Positions 27,185 to 35,777 of a stretch of DNA of 64,000 bases are shown here, in pieces. Source of the stretch: RUG563 sp045590215 (GTDB taxonomy: Bacteria; Bacillota; Clostridia; Christensenellales; Aristaeellaceae); the NCBI GenBank assembly GCA_045590215.1, contig JAZNQO010000023.1, positions 34,067 to 98,066 on the forward strand. Direction: 5' to 3'. A program made the translations under genes and the position numbers. Positions within the stretch are counted from its first letter, which is position 1. Every line of letters begins with the position of its first letter. The notes beneath the pieces are model-generated. The model ran no database searches and was not told the origin of the DNA. It was given only the letters and a program-made list of their open reading frames with translations.

Positions 27185-27252
27185 TTTTGCATAATTTTTT
27201 CCCCTTTTGCCTAAAATAATTCCTCACCATAACAAATAAATTCTGTTATGAT
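27185..27252 (+). promoter_or_regulatory. Probable AraC-type operator and activated promoter
   Basis: Two direct repeats TTTTGCATAAT (27185-27195) and TTTTGCCTAAA (27205-27215) are exactly 20 bp apart, about two helical turns, as in AraC-family sites. The -10 of the symporter gene is TATGAT (27247-27252). The -35 position (27224-27229) reads TCACCA, a poor match, consistent with an activator-dependent promoter. An inverted repeat GGTTCA / TGAACC follows in the leader (27271-27288). Confidence 0.5.
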
Positions 27253-27312
27253 AGTAATTAGTAAAGAAAGGTTCATCGATTTGAACCACAATAGAAAGCG
27301 AGGAATACTCAA

Positions 27313-28794
27313 ATGGCGAAGAAGCCCGTTCAGTATGACGAAAACGGCAAGCGCAAGTTTGGTATGCGGGATTGTCTGGCCTATGCCGCCGGCGATCTGG
27401 GCTGCAACATGAGTTTTGCCCTCAAGGGAACCATGGCCTTGTTCTGGACGCAGGTTATGGGCTTGAGTGCATGGTATTCCCTTCTGATTGTGATCTTGCA
27501 GGTGTGGGACGCTATCAACGATCCTCTGATCGGTTCCATGGTGGATGCCGATAAGCGCAAGTATCGCCGCAATAAGTTTCTGCAGTACATCTGGGTGGGC
27601 TCCATCGGCCTGATCATCGGCGGTGCCTGCTGCTTCCTGCCCTTCCCCAATGCACCGGTCTGGGCAAAGATCATCATCTTCATGGCCGGCTATGTGGTGT
27701 GGGACGCTTTCTACACCGTGGCAAACGTGCCCTACGGCAGCCTGCTGTCCCTGATCTCCGATAAGCCTGCCGATCGTGCTTCCCTGTCTGCATGGCGTTC
27801 CATAGGTTCCATGGTGGGCAATATGCTGCCCATGGTGATCCTGCCTTTCCTGATTTACAACGAAGATAAATCCCTCAACGGCCCCATGGTTTTCGTGACG
27901 GCGTTGATTATGGGTGTGTTGGGCTTCATCTGCTTCCAGTTCATGATCAAGAATACGGAAATTCGTGTGGATGCCAAGAATGCCACCACAGGCGAAGGTT
28001 TTGAAAAGTTCAACGTCATCAACGCGATGAAAAACTTCATCAAGAACCGTCCTGCCGTGGGTGCCACGTTGGCAGCCATGGGCATGTTCATCGGCATGCA
28101 GGCAGCCACCACTGCCGTGAACGTCACGTTCCAGATTTACTTCCAGAATCCCAAGATTTCCGGCATTGTAACCGCCTTCTCCATGATCCCCATTCTGGTG
28201 TTTACCCCTCTGGCTCGTAAGATGGTTACCAAATACGGCAAGAAGGAACTGTCCATCGTCGGCTCCATCTGCTATATCGTGGGCGGCCTGTTCCTGTTTG
28301 CAGCTCCTTTGGGCATCATTCCCGTCAGCCAGGGCAACACCGGTGCTGACCTGATTGTATACATCGTGGCACAGCTGATCATGGCACTGGGCATGGGTAT
28401 CTATTCCACCGTTTCTTGGGCTATGATGGGCGATGCAATCGACTATAACGAATGGAAAACCGGCAAGCGTGAAGAAGGCACGGTTTATTCCCTGCATTCC
28501 TTCTTCCGTAAGCTGGCACAGGGCGTAGGCCCCGCACTGGCACTGACCATCATGCAAGGCATGGGCTATGTAAACAATGCCAAGCCCGATGCCAATGGCG
28601 TGTTCACTGCTATCGACGTGAACCTGCTGTCCTGGGACTTCGCCGTTGAGCTGCGTACACTGGTTGCAGTACTGTATATGGTGGCCGGCGTGATGATGTT
28701 CATCGGTCTGGGTGTAATTTATAATCTGGACAAGAAAAATCTTGCCAAGATGAACGCCGAACTGGCTGCCCGTCATGCCGAAGTGAAGGAATAA
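27313..28794 (+). CDS. GPH-family sugar:cation symporter (glycoside-pentoside-hexuronide, MFS)
   Basis: A 493-residue, 12-helix transporter of the MelB/LacS type. Family marks are LIVILQVWDAINDPLIGSMV near helix 2, ANVPYGSLLSLISDKPADRA, and MMGDAIDYNEWKTGKREEGT. It imports glycosides, here probably a beta-galactoside, with Na+ or H+. It is followed 95 nt later by a GH2 beta-galactosidase and divergent from an AraC regulator. A hairpin GGTGGCAGACAG / CTGTCTGTCACC (about 28831-28860) sits in the gap to lacZ and lacks a T run, so it may be a processing or stability element. Confidence 0.9.
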   Translation: MAKKPVQYDENGKRKFGMRDCLAYAAGDLGCNMSFALKGTMALFWTQVMGLSAWYSLLIVILQVWDAINDPLIGSMVDADKRKYRRNKFLQYIWVGSIGLIIGGACCFLPFPNAPVWAKIIIFMAGYVVWDAFYTVANVPYGSLLSLISDKPADRASLSAWRSIGSMVGNMLPMVILPFLIYNEDKSLNGPMVFVTALIMGVLGFICFQFMIKNTEIRVDAKNATTGEGFEKFNVINAMKNFIKNRPAVGATLAAMGMFIGMQAATTAVNVTFQIYFQNPKISGIVTAFSMIPILVFTPLARKMVTKYGKKELSIVGSICYIVGGLFLFAAPLGIIPVSQGNTGADLIVYIVAQLIMALGMGIYSTVSWAMMGDAIDYNEWKTGKREEGTVYSLHSFFRKLAQGVGPALALTIMQGMGYVNNAKPDANGVFTAIDVNLLSWDFAVELRTLVAVLYMVAGVMMFIGLGVIYNLDKKNLAKMNAELAARHAEVKE

Positions 28795-28889
28795 AGGCCA
28801 TTTCGAGCGAAAGAATAATGTATGAAATGGTGGCAGACAGGTTTTTCTGTCTGTCACCTTATCCATTTCAATAAAGGAGGGAATCTGAT

Positions 28890-31133
28890 TTGCGTCAGAT
28901 AAAAAACCTGAACAACAATTGGATTTTTACAAAAGAAGCGGTGGACATCCATGCACTGCCCACCGGCGAACAGCTGAATCTCCCCCACTCCTGGAATGCC
29001 GTGGACGGTCAGGACGGCGGCAATGATTATTATCGCGGGGATGCCTATTACGCAAAAACGCTGAAAAAGGCAGATTTTCCAGCTGCTGATCGCTATTATC
29101 TGGAATTTCAGGGAGCCAATTCTTCTGCAGATGTGTATATGGACGGAAAGCCCGTCGCCCATCATGACGGCGGCTATTCCACCTGGCGTGTGGATGTGAC
29201 GGACAGCCTGAAGGACGAAACACTGCTGGTTGTGAAGGTCAATAACGCCGCCAACGACTATGTGTATCCCCAAATGGCAGACTTCACTTTCTACGGCGGC
29301 TTGTACCGGGATGTGAATTTGATTTGCGTCAGCGAAAGCCATTTTGACTTGGATTATTTCGGCGGCCCCGGCCTGATGGTCACCCCTGAAATAGAGGGAA
29401 AAGATGCCAAGGTCAAGGTGCAGGCATTTGTCACCAATCAAAAACCCGGCCAGGCTTTGCGCTATACCATCTATGCCGCATGCGGCTGCGAAGTGACCAA
29501 GACAGAGACCGCATCAACGCAAGCCGTGCTGGAAATCAAGGACGTGCATCTGTGGCATGGCCGCAAGGATCCTTATCTGTACACCATGAAAGTGGAGCTT
29601 CTGGAAAACGGCGAGGCGATTGATGCCGTCAGCTGCCGTTTCGGCTGCCGCACGTTCAAAATTGACCCTGAAAACGGCTTTATCTTGAACGGTGAAGAAT
29701 ACCCCCTCCGGGGCGTTTCCCGGCATCAGGATCGCTGGGGCATCGGCAACGCCCTGCTGCCGGAGCATCATCGGGAAGACATGGACCTGATTTGCGAAGT
29801 GGGTGCCACCACGATCCGTCTGGCGCATTACCAGCACGCCCAATATTTCTATGACCTGTGCGACGAAAAAGGCCTCGTCATCTGGGCGGAAATCCCCTAT
29901 ATTTCCAAGCATATGCCATCCGGCCGGGAAAACACTATTTCCCAGATGAAGGAACTCATCATCCAGAACTATAACCATCCTTCCATCGTGGTGTGGGGGC
30001 TGAGCAATGAAATTGGTATCGGCGGTGCGGATGAGGATCTTTTGGAAAACCATCGCATGCTCAATAACCTGTGCCATGAAATGGACAAAACCCGTTTGAC
30101 CACCATTGCAGCGGTTTCCATGTGCAAGATGGACGACCCCTACTTGCAGATTCCGGATGTGGTGAGCTATAACCACTATTTCGGCTGGTATGGCGGTGAA
30201 ACCGCTATGAACGGCCCCTGGTTTGATAAGTTCCATGCTATGCACCCCAAGCTGCCCATCGGCTGCTCCGAATATGGCTGCGAGGCCTTGAACTGGCACA
30301 CCTCCACCCCCGTGCAGGGCGATTATACCGAAGAATATCAGGCCTATTACCACGAAGAACTGATCAAGCAATTCTTCTCCCGGAAATATCTCTGGGCCAC
30401 CCATGTGTGGAATATGTTTGACTTTGGTGCCGATGCCCGTGCGGAGGGCGGCGAAAACGGCCAGAACCATAAGGGGCTTGTCACTTTTGACCGCAAATAT
30501 AAGAAAGATTCCTTCTATGCCTATAAAGCCTGGCTCAGCAACGATCCTTTTGTGCATATTACATCCAAGCGGTATATTGACCGGGTGGAAGATGTGACCA
30601 AGGTAACGGTTTACTCCAATCAACCGGAAGTGGAACTGTTTGCCAATGGTGTTTCCCTTGGAAAAAAGACAGCGGAGGATCACTTCTTCCGTTTCGATGT
30701 GCCAAACGCCGGCGAGACAAAGCTATTGGCCGTAGCCGGAGAATGCAAGGACGAAAGCATCATCCGCAAGGTGGACACCTTTAACGAAGAATATCGCTTG
30801 GTAGAAAAAGGAGCCATCCTCAATTGGTTTGATATCACCGCTCCCGAAGGCTATCTCTCCCTGAACGACAAAATGAGCGACGTGATCGCCACCACCCGTG
30901 GTAAGCTGATTTTCATGGGGCTGGCCGGCAAGCTCATGGGCGGCAAAAAGGGCGATGGCAAGATGAAAGCAGCAGGCTTTGAAGTGGGCCCCGAAATGAT
31001 GAGCATGATGGGCGGCTTTACGGTGCTGCGGTTATTCACCCTGATGGGCGGCATGATGGACGTGAAATTCACCAAGGAACAATTGCTGGAGCTCAACGCC
31101 AAGCTGAATAAAATTAAAAAGCCCAAGAAATAA
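28890..31133 (+). CDS. Beta-galactosidase-type glycoside hydrolase family 2
   Basis: A 747-residue GH2 enzyme. The N-terminal sugar-binding jelly-roll has WNAVDGQDGGNDYYRGDAYY, followed by an immunoglobulin-like domain and a TIM barrel. The acid/base Glu is E374 in VVWGLSNEIG and the nucleophile is E461 in GCSEYGCEA. No signal peptide, so cytosolic, fitting hydrolysis after import by the upstream symporter. A Met/Gly-rich C-terminal tail (about 680-747, with MSMMGGFTVLRLFTLMGG) follows the usual GH2 domains. Start is TTG with GGAGG 9 nt upstream. Beta-glucuronidase or beta-mannosidase specificity is not excluded. Confidence 0.9.
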   Translation: MRQIKNLNNNWIFTKEAVDIHALPTGEQLNLPHSWNAVDGQDGGNDYYRGDAYYAKTLKKADFPAADRYYLEFQGANSSADVYMDGKPVAHHDGGYSTWRVDVTDSLKDETLLVVKVNNAANDYVYPQMADFTFYGGLYRDVNLICVSESHFDLDYFGGPGLMVTPEIEGKDAKVKVQAFVTNQKPGQALRYTIYAACGCEVTKTETASTQAVLEIKDVHLWHGRKDPYLYTMKVELLENGEAIDAVSCRFGCRTFKIDPENGFILNGEEYPLRGVSRHQDRWGIGNALLPEHHREDMDLICEVGATTIRLAHYQHAQYFYDLCDEKGLVIWAEIPYISKHMPSGRENTISQMKELIIQNYNHPSIVVWGLSNEIGIGGADEDLLENHRMLNNLCHEMDKTRLTTIAAVSMCKMDDPYLQIPDVVSYNHYFGWYGGETAMNGPWFDKFHAMHPKLPIGCSEYGCEALNWHTSTPVQGDYTEEYQAYYHEELIKQFFSRKYLWATHVWNMFDFGADARAEGGENGQNHKGLVTFDRKYKKDSFYAYKAWLSNDPFVHITSKRYIDRVEDVTKVTVYSNQPEVELFANGVSLGKKTAEDHFFRFDVPNAGETKLLAVAGECKDESIIRKVDTFNEEYRLVEKGAILNWFDITAPEGYLSLNDKMSDVIATTRGKLIFMGLAGKLMGGKKGDGKMKAAGFEVGPEMMSMMGGFTVLRLFTLMGGMMDVKFTKEQLLELNAKLNKIKKPKK

Positions 31134-31150
31134 TCCCTCAAGAGATACAA

Positions 31151-31207
31151 AAACAGCCATGACGACAGGAAACTCCGCTTTCCTGCGCTCATGGCTGTTA
31201 TTTTTTC
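31151..31207 (+). terminator. Terminator of the symporter-GH2 operon
   Basis: Stem AACAGCCATGA / TCATGGCTGTT with an inner CAGGAAA / TTTCCTG stem, followed by TATTTTTT. Confidence 0.9.
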
Positions 31208-31260
31208 TGCATCTGGCAAAGACCAAACGCTCATTGCTATTTCAGAGAGAACCTTCCCCA

Positions 31261-32964
31261 TCAAACGCCCCCGGAAGCATCCGGCAAGGTCATGGCGGTG
31301 GGTTCGGGGGAAGCGGTCGGGGCAAGGGTTGGGGTGGGCAGCGGCGTTGGTTCCGGGGTTGGGGCAGGGGTGGGCGGCGGCGTTGGCGTTGCGTTGGCCT
31401 CTATCACTTCCTGATAGAGGGCGTTCAGCGTCCTTGTGCCGGCATTGCCGTCTGCGCTGAGCCCACGGGCACGCTGATAGGCATTGACAGCCTTCTGGGT
31501 GCCTTCCCGGTATTGCCCGGTGGGCGTACCCTTATAGAAGCCCAGCTCCTTCAATTTCATTTGCAGCCAATACACATCCGCCCCTTCCTTGCCAAGGTTC
31601 AGGGCACGCACATCCCCTGCCGGGGGTTTTGTGCCGTCATAGGTATAGGAAGGCGGTTCCGGTGTGGTGTAGGGCAGCATATTATTTTTGTTCAGTGCGC
31701 CCGGCTGAATGGCATGGCGCAGTTCCGGGTCGCGTTCCCCATCCTCATGAATCCAGACACGCATGCCTTTTTTCACATGCTCAAAAATCCACCTGGCATC
31801 GGCTACGGTCAGGCGAATGCAGCCGTGGCTGCCCCTTTTGCCCAGCCCCGTCAGGGAGGAAACATTCAGGCTCATGCTGTTGTTATCGCTGTAAAGAACA
31901 GAATGGAAAGCAATGCTATCGTCAATTTTCGTCCAGTATTGCGCCTTGCCGCCGCCCCAGGTTGGGAATTCGCACCATCTGGCCGTGCGGCCGGAAAGCA
32001 CAAAAGTGCCCAGCGGCGTGGGATATTTTTTCGTGCCGGTGGCGCAGAGGAACGCCCTGTCCAAATCCGTATAATCCTTGGTTTCCTCGTTGTATTTCCA
32101 AACCTTGACCACCTGATTGTTGATATCCACTTCAAAGAAATATTGCAGCGGCGGCACGGGTTTGGGGGTGCAATTGATATCCGCCACGGTGAAATCATTG
32201 AAAATGGCATTCCATGTTTCTTCGTCCACGTTGCCGGTGGCATCCAGGCCGTTATGCAGCTGGAACTGCTTCACGGCATCCTGCGTTTTGGCATAATAGC
32301 CGGTGGTGGTTTTATGATAGGTGAAAAAGCCCAGCTGCATCAGCCGCTCCTGCAGCTTCTGCACATCGCCGCTCTGGTCGCCATAAGTCAGCTTCTTGGT
32401 AAAGGGCATATAAGCACCGGGGGTGGGCACGGGCGTTGCAGGCGGAGCTTCGGGGGTGGGCGAAGGGGTAGGCCGCACGGAAATGGCAAAAAGCATTTCC
32501 TGGGTTTTCACATCCGCTTTCCCGGTGGGTTCCATGCCGTGCTCGTTTTGGAAAGTAATCAGGGCAGAAGATGTGCCTTCCAGAAAATTGCCGCTGCACT
32601 TGCCCCAGTAATAGCCAAGCTCCATCAGCTTTTCCTGCAGCAATTGCACATCCAGCCCCGAATCGCCCTGGGCAAGGGGACGATAGCATGTTCCGTAAAG
32701 AATGGCAAGGGTTTCTTCATCCGCAAGGCCAGTTTCCGCAAGGCCATAGGCCTTCTGCACGGCCAAGACGGCATTATGCGTGGCTTGGGAATATTCATCG
32801 GTGGCCGGCATGGCTGTATAATTCAGCTGCCGCAAACGGGTATTCAGCTCCAAGATTTCTGTGCCCCTCTGCCCCATTTGCAAAACGATTGCTTCATTTT
32901 CGGCATGGGCTGCACAGCAGATCCCCATCAACATCACCAAAACCCATAAACACACTTTCTTCAT
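31261..32964 (-). CDS. L,D-transpeptidase (YkuD) with four peptidoglycan-binding domains
   Basis: A 567-residue secreted protein. Signal peptide to about residue 21 (GICCAAHAEN). Three PG_binding_1 units precede the catalytic domain (about 31-91, 101-160, 196-256) and one follows (about 450-510). The YkuD catalytic site is RGSHGCIRL (His380, Cys382). A Pro/Thr linker lies at about 165-182 and a 40-residue Pro-Thr tail ends the protein. Such enzymes form 3-3 cross-links or attach proteins to peptidoglycan. The ATG at 32964 has AGAGGTG 6 nt upstream and starts the signal peptide directly. Confidence 0.93.
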   Translation of the reverse strand: MKKVCLWVLVMLMGICCAAHAENEAIVLQMGQRGTEILELNTRLRQLNYTAMPATDEYSQATHNAVLAVQKAYGLAETGLADEETLAILYGTCYRPLAQGDSGLDVQLLQEKLMELGYYWGKCSGNFLEGTSSALITFQNEHGMEPTGKADVKTQEMLFAISVRPTPSPTPEAPPATPVPTPGAYMPFTKKLTYGDQSGDVQKLQERLMQLGFFTYHKTTTGYYAKTQDAVKQFQLHNGLDATGNVDEETWNAIFNDFTVADINCTPKPVPPLQYFFEVDINNQVVKVWKYNEETKDYTDLDRAFLCATGTKKYPTPLGTFVLSGRTARWCEFPTWGGGKAQYWTKIDDSIAFHSVLYSDNNSMSLNVSSLTGLGKRGSHGCIRLTVADARWIFEHVKKGMRVWIHEDGERDPELRHAIQPGALNKNNMLPYTTPEPPSYTYDGTKPPAGDVRALNLGKEGADVYWLQMKLKELGFYKGTPTGQYREGTQKAVNAYQRARGLSADGNAGTRTLNALYQEVIEANATPTPPPTPAPTPEPTPLPTPTLAPTASPEPTAMTLPDASGGV

Positions 32965-33154
32965 CGGCTGCACCTCTGTATCATCCATTGCTTTTCTGCA
33001 CTCATTTTATCTTCATCGGGAAGCAAATTCAACCGGAAATGTTTTCCGCTGTTTCCTCCTGCTTCCCCATTTCCTATTTAATGTCAAAATCTACATTTTG
33101 TCAACCGTTTATAAAGAAAATGTTACGATTTATTTCAAATTTATTGTAACAAAT

Positions 33155-34216
33155 TCATTTTTTCTTTCCTGTCACACTGCCTCCCAGCTCCCGGAAGGTG
33201 CTTTTCCATTTATTCATGGCTCCTTTGCCGCTGCCGGTGGAAATAAAAGCATACACCGCCGCCCCAATCACAACAGCCACAACCAGCCACAGAATACCGC
33301 TCCATGTGCCTTTCTCTTCTGCTTTTTCCGTCACTGCTGCGCCGCTGACGCCGCCGTAGAGGGTTTTGTTCATCACCTCTGCCATATGCCCGGTGGAGGT
33401 CAAGACAGCCTCCTTGTCATTGGTGTATGTGCCAAATTCCAACAGCACCGCTTGGGGCAGCAAATCCTGATTATAGGTGCCTTTGCCGATATAGATATCC
33501 TTAATCAACCCAGGATACATTTCATCCCCCACGGCCTTGATCTGGGCAGCAAACGCCTTGTTGGCAGCGGCGTTCTGATTGCTCCTGCCAACCAACAGCC
33601 GCACCTTGGTCATTTCCTCCCCTTCCACCGTGCTTTCATAGGATTCGGGGTCTTCGATGCCGTCCCGATGGATATCCATCACCGCATCCACCCCCTGCTC
33701 CACCAGATTCACGGCAGTGGCCCGGCTGCGGCGATATGCCCCGGCATCGTGAGGATGATGGGTTTCATCGCTGTAATAGACGGTAATACCCTGATTTTCC
33801 AAAGCTCCCTTAAATTCCTCGGCCACGTCATAAATGCCGCCCCGCTGCTCGTCGCTGCTTTTGCCGTCAGTAGGCTCATAGCTTTCGTCGCTGTGGGTGC
33901 AATACATAGCCACAGCCCTTTTCACGGTGCTCACGGGCTGGGCATCCTCCTTCAGCCATGTCACATCCGGCATGGCATAATCCCCAATCAATTGCGTTCT
34001 GGCCGTTTTGGTGGTGTGATCCACCGCCGTCACCCGGTAATGCCGGTTATCCCCGGCGATGTATTCATCCCCCACATCCGGCGTGCCGCAAAGGAAGGTG
34101 AGCTTATCTCCTTTTTCCGTTTCGATTTGGTATACCGCCCCTTCCTCCATTTCATCGGCCAACGCCGGAAATACCGCAAGCAGAAACACACACAGGCAAA
34201 TCAAAAACCGCTTCAT
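33155..34216 (-). CDS. spoIIP: Stage II sporulation protein P (SpoIIP) amidase/endopeptidase
   Basis: A 353-residue protein with an N-terminal signal segment (LICLCVFLLAVFPALADE). The SpoIIP catalytic domain shows VAMYCTHSDESY, VYYSDETHHPHDAGAYRRSR, VDAVMDIHRDGI and AVLLEFGTYTND. A second hydrophobic helix near the C-terminus (SGILWLVVAVVIGAAVYAFIS) suggests it is held by a C-terminal anchor, unlike B. subtilis SpoIIP, which has only the N-terminal one. With SpoIID it degrades septal peptidoglycan during engulfment. Its ATG overlaps the stop of the DUF1614-like gene (ATGA), so the two are coupled. Confidence 0.92.
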   Translation of the reverse strand: MKRFLICLCVFLLAVFPALADEMEEGAVYQIETEKGDKLTFLCGTPDVGDEYIAGDNRHYRVTAVDHTTKTARTQLIGDYAMPDVTWLKEDAQPVSTVKRAVAMYCTHSDESYEPTDGKSSDEQRGGIYDVAEEFKGALENQGITVYYSDETHHPHDAGAYRRSRATAVNLVEQGVDAVMDIHRDGIEDPESYESTVEGEEMTKVRLLVGRSNQNAAANKAFAAQIKAVGDEMYPGLIKDIYIGKGTYNQDLLPQAVLLEFGTYTNDKEAVLTSTGHMAEVMNKTLYGGVSGAAVTEKAEEKGTWSGILWLVVAVVIGAAVYAFISTGSGKGAMNKWKSTFRELGGSVTGKKK

Positions 34217-34866
34217 TTCTTTTTTCCTCCCTTGACCGGCACATGCACTGCTTTATTGTCCGGTGCACCTTTTCTGGTCATCCTCTCCAATATTTCCCCC
34301 ACCAGCTCTGCCATCAATACCGCAATCAGCCCGGACAAAACCACCACGTCCATGGCCCCGGCACTACCCAAATATAGGGTCTGGTTAACGCCCCGGCTCC
34401 AATTGACCACGGCCACCGCCACATCCGAAAGCAACACGCCCAGCACGCCGCAGATGAAGGCTGCCCGCCTTGACCGTCCCAGCACATAGGCCACCACGCC
34501 CCCCACGATGCCATACACATAATTAGGGTCAATCACAATGCTTTCCGGTTCATCGGGCATAACGCTGCTCAAAAGAAAAATCACCCCTGCGCTAATGACG
34601 CTGCCCACCACCGCCCGGACCACTTCCTTTTTAGTGTCCGTGCGAATCAAAAGATACACGCACACCAAAAAGGGAATCAATGCACCGCCAATATTGACAG
34701 CCACCTGCCCGATCCGGATATCCGGCACCAGACCCCCAAAGAAAATCAACGCCATGACGATGAGAGCCGCCCTGTCCGTCAGCTGCATTTTATCCAGCAT
34801 CCGCTGGCCCACCCCCAGTAGCACCAGCACCGAAGCCACCGCCAGCAGAATCATTCCAATCGACAT
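34213..34866 (-). CDS. DUF1614-like multi-spanning membrane protein
   Basis: A 217-residue membrane protein with about seven hydrophobic segments and a short basic tail. The segment VAVNIGGALIPFLVCVYLL matches the DUF1614 family hallmark as I remember it. No function is established. It is cotranscribed with spoIIP through a 4-bp ATGA overlap, which suggests a sporulation or envelope role by association only. AAAGGAGGAAAAT precedes the ATG. Confidence 0.7.
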   Translation of the reverse strand: MSIGMILLAVASVLVLLGVGQRMLDKMQLTDRAALIVMALIFFGGLVPDIRIGQVAVNIGGALIPFLVCVYLLIRTDTKKEVVRAVVGSVISAGVIFLLSSVMPDEPESIVIDPNYVYGIVGGVVAYVLGRSRRAAFICGVLGVLLSDVAVAVVNWSRGVNQTLYLGSAGAMDVVVLSGLIAVLMAELVGEILERMTRKGAPDNKAVHVPVKGGKKK

Positions 34867-34958
34867 AATTTTCCTCCTTTAACCCATGCAAAATATGGCC
34901 TTTCACCTCTACCATCTTGCCCGAAACAGGCTCTGCTCATACATTTGTGAAACCGGGC

Positions 34959-34987
34959 TGTACAAGAAAGAAAAAATGTGGTATACT
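34959..34987 (+). promoter_or_regulatory. Promoter of the HAD gene
   Basis: TGTACA (34959-34964), 17-bp spacer, TATACT (34982-34987) with an extended -10 TGG. Confidence 0.6.
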
Positions 34988-35044
34988 ATGGAAAGAAATT
35001 GCAGGTTTAATTCTATACTTTCTTGAAAGGAGGATTTTCTTTCA

Positions 35045-35722
35045 TTGATTCAAGCTGTCATTTTTAATCTGGAAGGGGTCTTGGTCACAACCGATGCCTG
35101 CCATCGGCTGGCATGGCAGGACATGGCCTATGAAAACGGCATTCCCTTCGACGAAAATACGTATGAGCGCATGCGCGGTCTCAGCCGCAGCGATGCTTTG
35201 AATATTCTTCTCTCCCGTGCCAGACGGCGTTACAGCGAGCCGGAAAAGATGGTGCTCTCCATGCGCAAGGGCGATTTATACATGCACCACATCAGCCAAT
35301 TGGATAAATCCTGCGCCCTGCCCGGTGCCATTGAAGCGGTGGTGGCTCTGCGCCACTCCGGCATCCGCACGGCGGTGGCTTCCTCCAGCCAGCACGCCCG
35401 GTTCATTCTAAAACATCTGGGCATCCAGAACCTCTTTGATGCGGTGGTGGACGGCAATCTCATCGAAAAGCCTGCCCCGAACCCTGAAGTTTTCCTGCTG
35501 GCGGCAGAAAAGATGCACCTGCCGCCCGAATGTTGTTTGGCCGTGGATGATAATGGCGCAGGCATCGAAGGGGCGCATCGTGCCGGGATGAAGGCTGTGG
35601 GGCTTTCTGACGCGGCTTATGAACCCTTTACCGATTTTCGGGCGGAGGATCTGGAAAATATTGACCTGCTCTCCCTCGTCCATCAGCTCAATCAAAAAAG
35701 CAAGGTGCAGCAAATCAGCTAA
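35045..35722 (+). CDS. Beta-phosphoglucomutase-like HAD protein with altered catalytic motif
   Basis: A 225-residue HAD-superfamily protein matching beta-phosphoglucomutase over its length: cap region ERMRGLSRSDALNILL, motif II TAVASSSQHA, motif III EKPAPNPEVFLLAA, and motif IV AVDDNGAGIEGAHRAGM. Motif I reads VIFNLEGVLVTTD instead of FDLDGV: the nucleophile Asp8 is Asn (AAT) and the acid/base Asp10 is Glu (GAA). Normal phosphotransfer should therefore be impaired. Start is TTG at 35045 with AAAGGAGG 11 nt upstream. It could be a non-catalytic regulator or a divergent enzyme. Followed 55 nt later by tldD. Confidence 0.8.
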   Translation: MIQAVIFNLEGVLVTTDACHRLAWQDMAYENGIPFDENTYERMRGLSRSDALNILLSRARRRYSEPEKMVLSMRKGDLYMHHISQLDKSCALPGAIEAVVALRHSGIRTAVASSSQHARFILKHLGIQNLFDAVVDGNLIEKPAPNPEVFLLAAEKMHLPPECCLAVDDNGAGIEGAHRAGMKAVGLSDAAYEPFTDFRAEDLENIDLLSLVHQLNQKSKVQQIS

Positions 35723-35777
35723 CCACCTGCATATAAACCCCTTTTCCGCACAACATTAAGAAAAAAAGGAGAATTGC

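Noticed and set aside
27211..28866. 551-residue reverse-strand frame across the GPH symporter
   Set aside because: Shadow of a confident membrane transporter. Composition is His/Gln-rich and unnatural.
31290..31400. G-rich repeats suggesting a G-quadruplex or tandem repeat
   Set aside because: It encodes the Pro-Thr tail of the L,D-transpeptidase on the reverse strand.
31159..32949. 596-residue forward frame across the L,D-transpeptidase
   Set aside because: Shadow. The reverse strand has the signal peptide, domains and SHGC catalytic motif.
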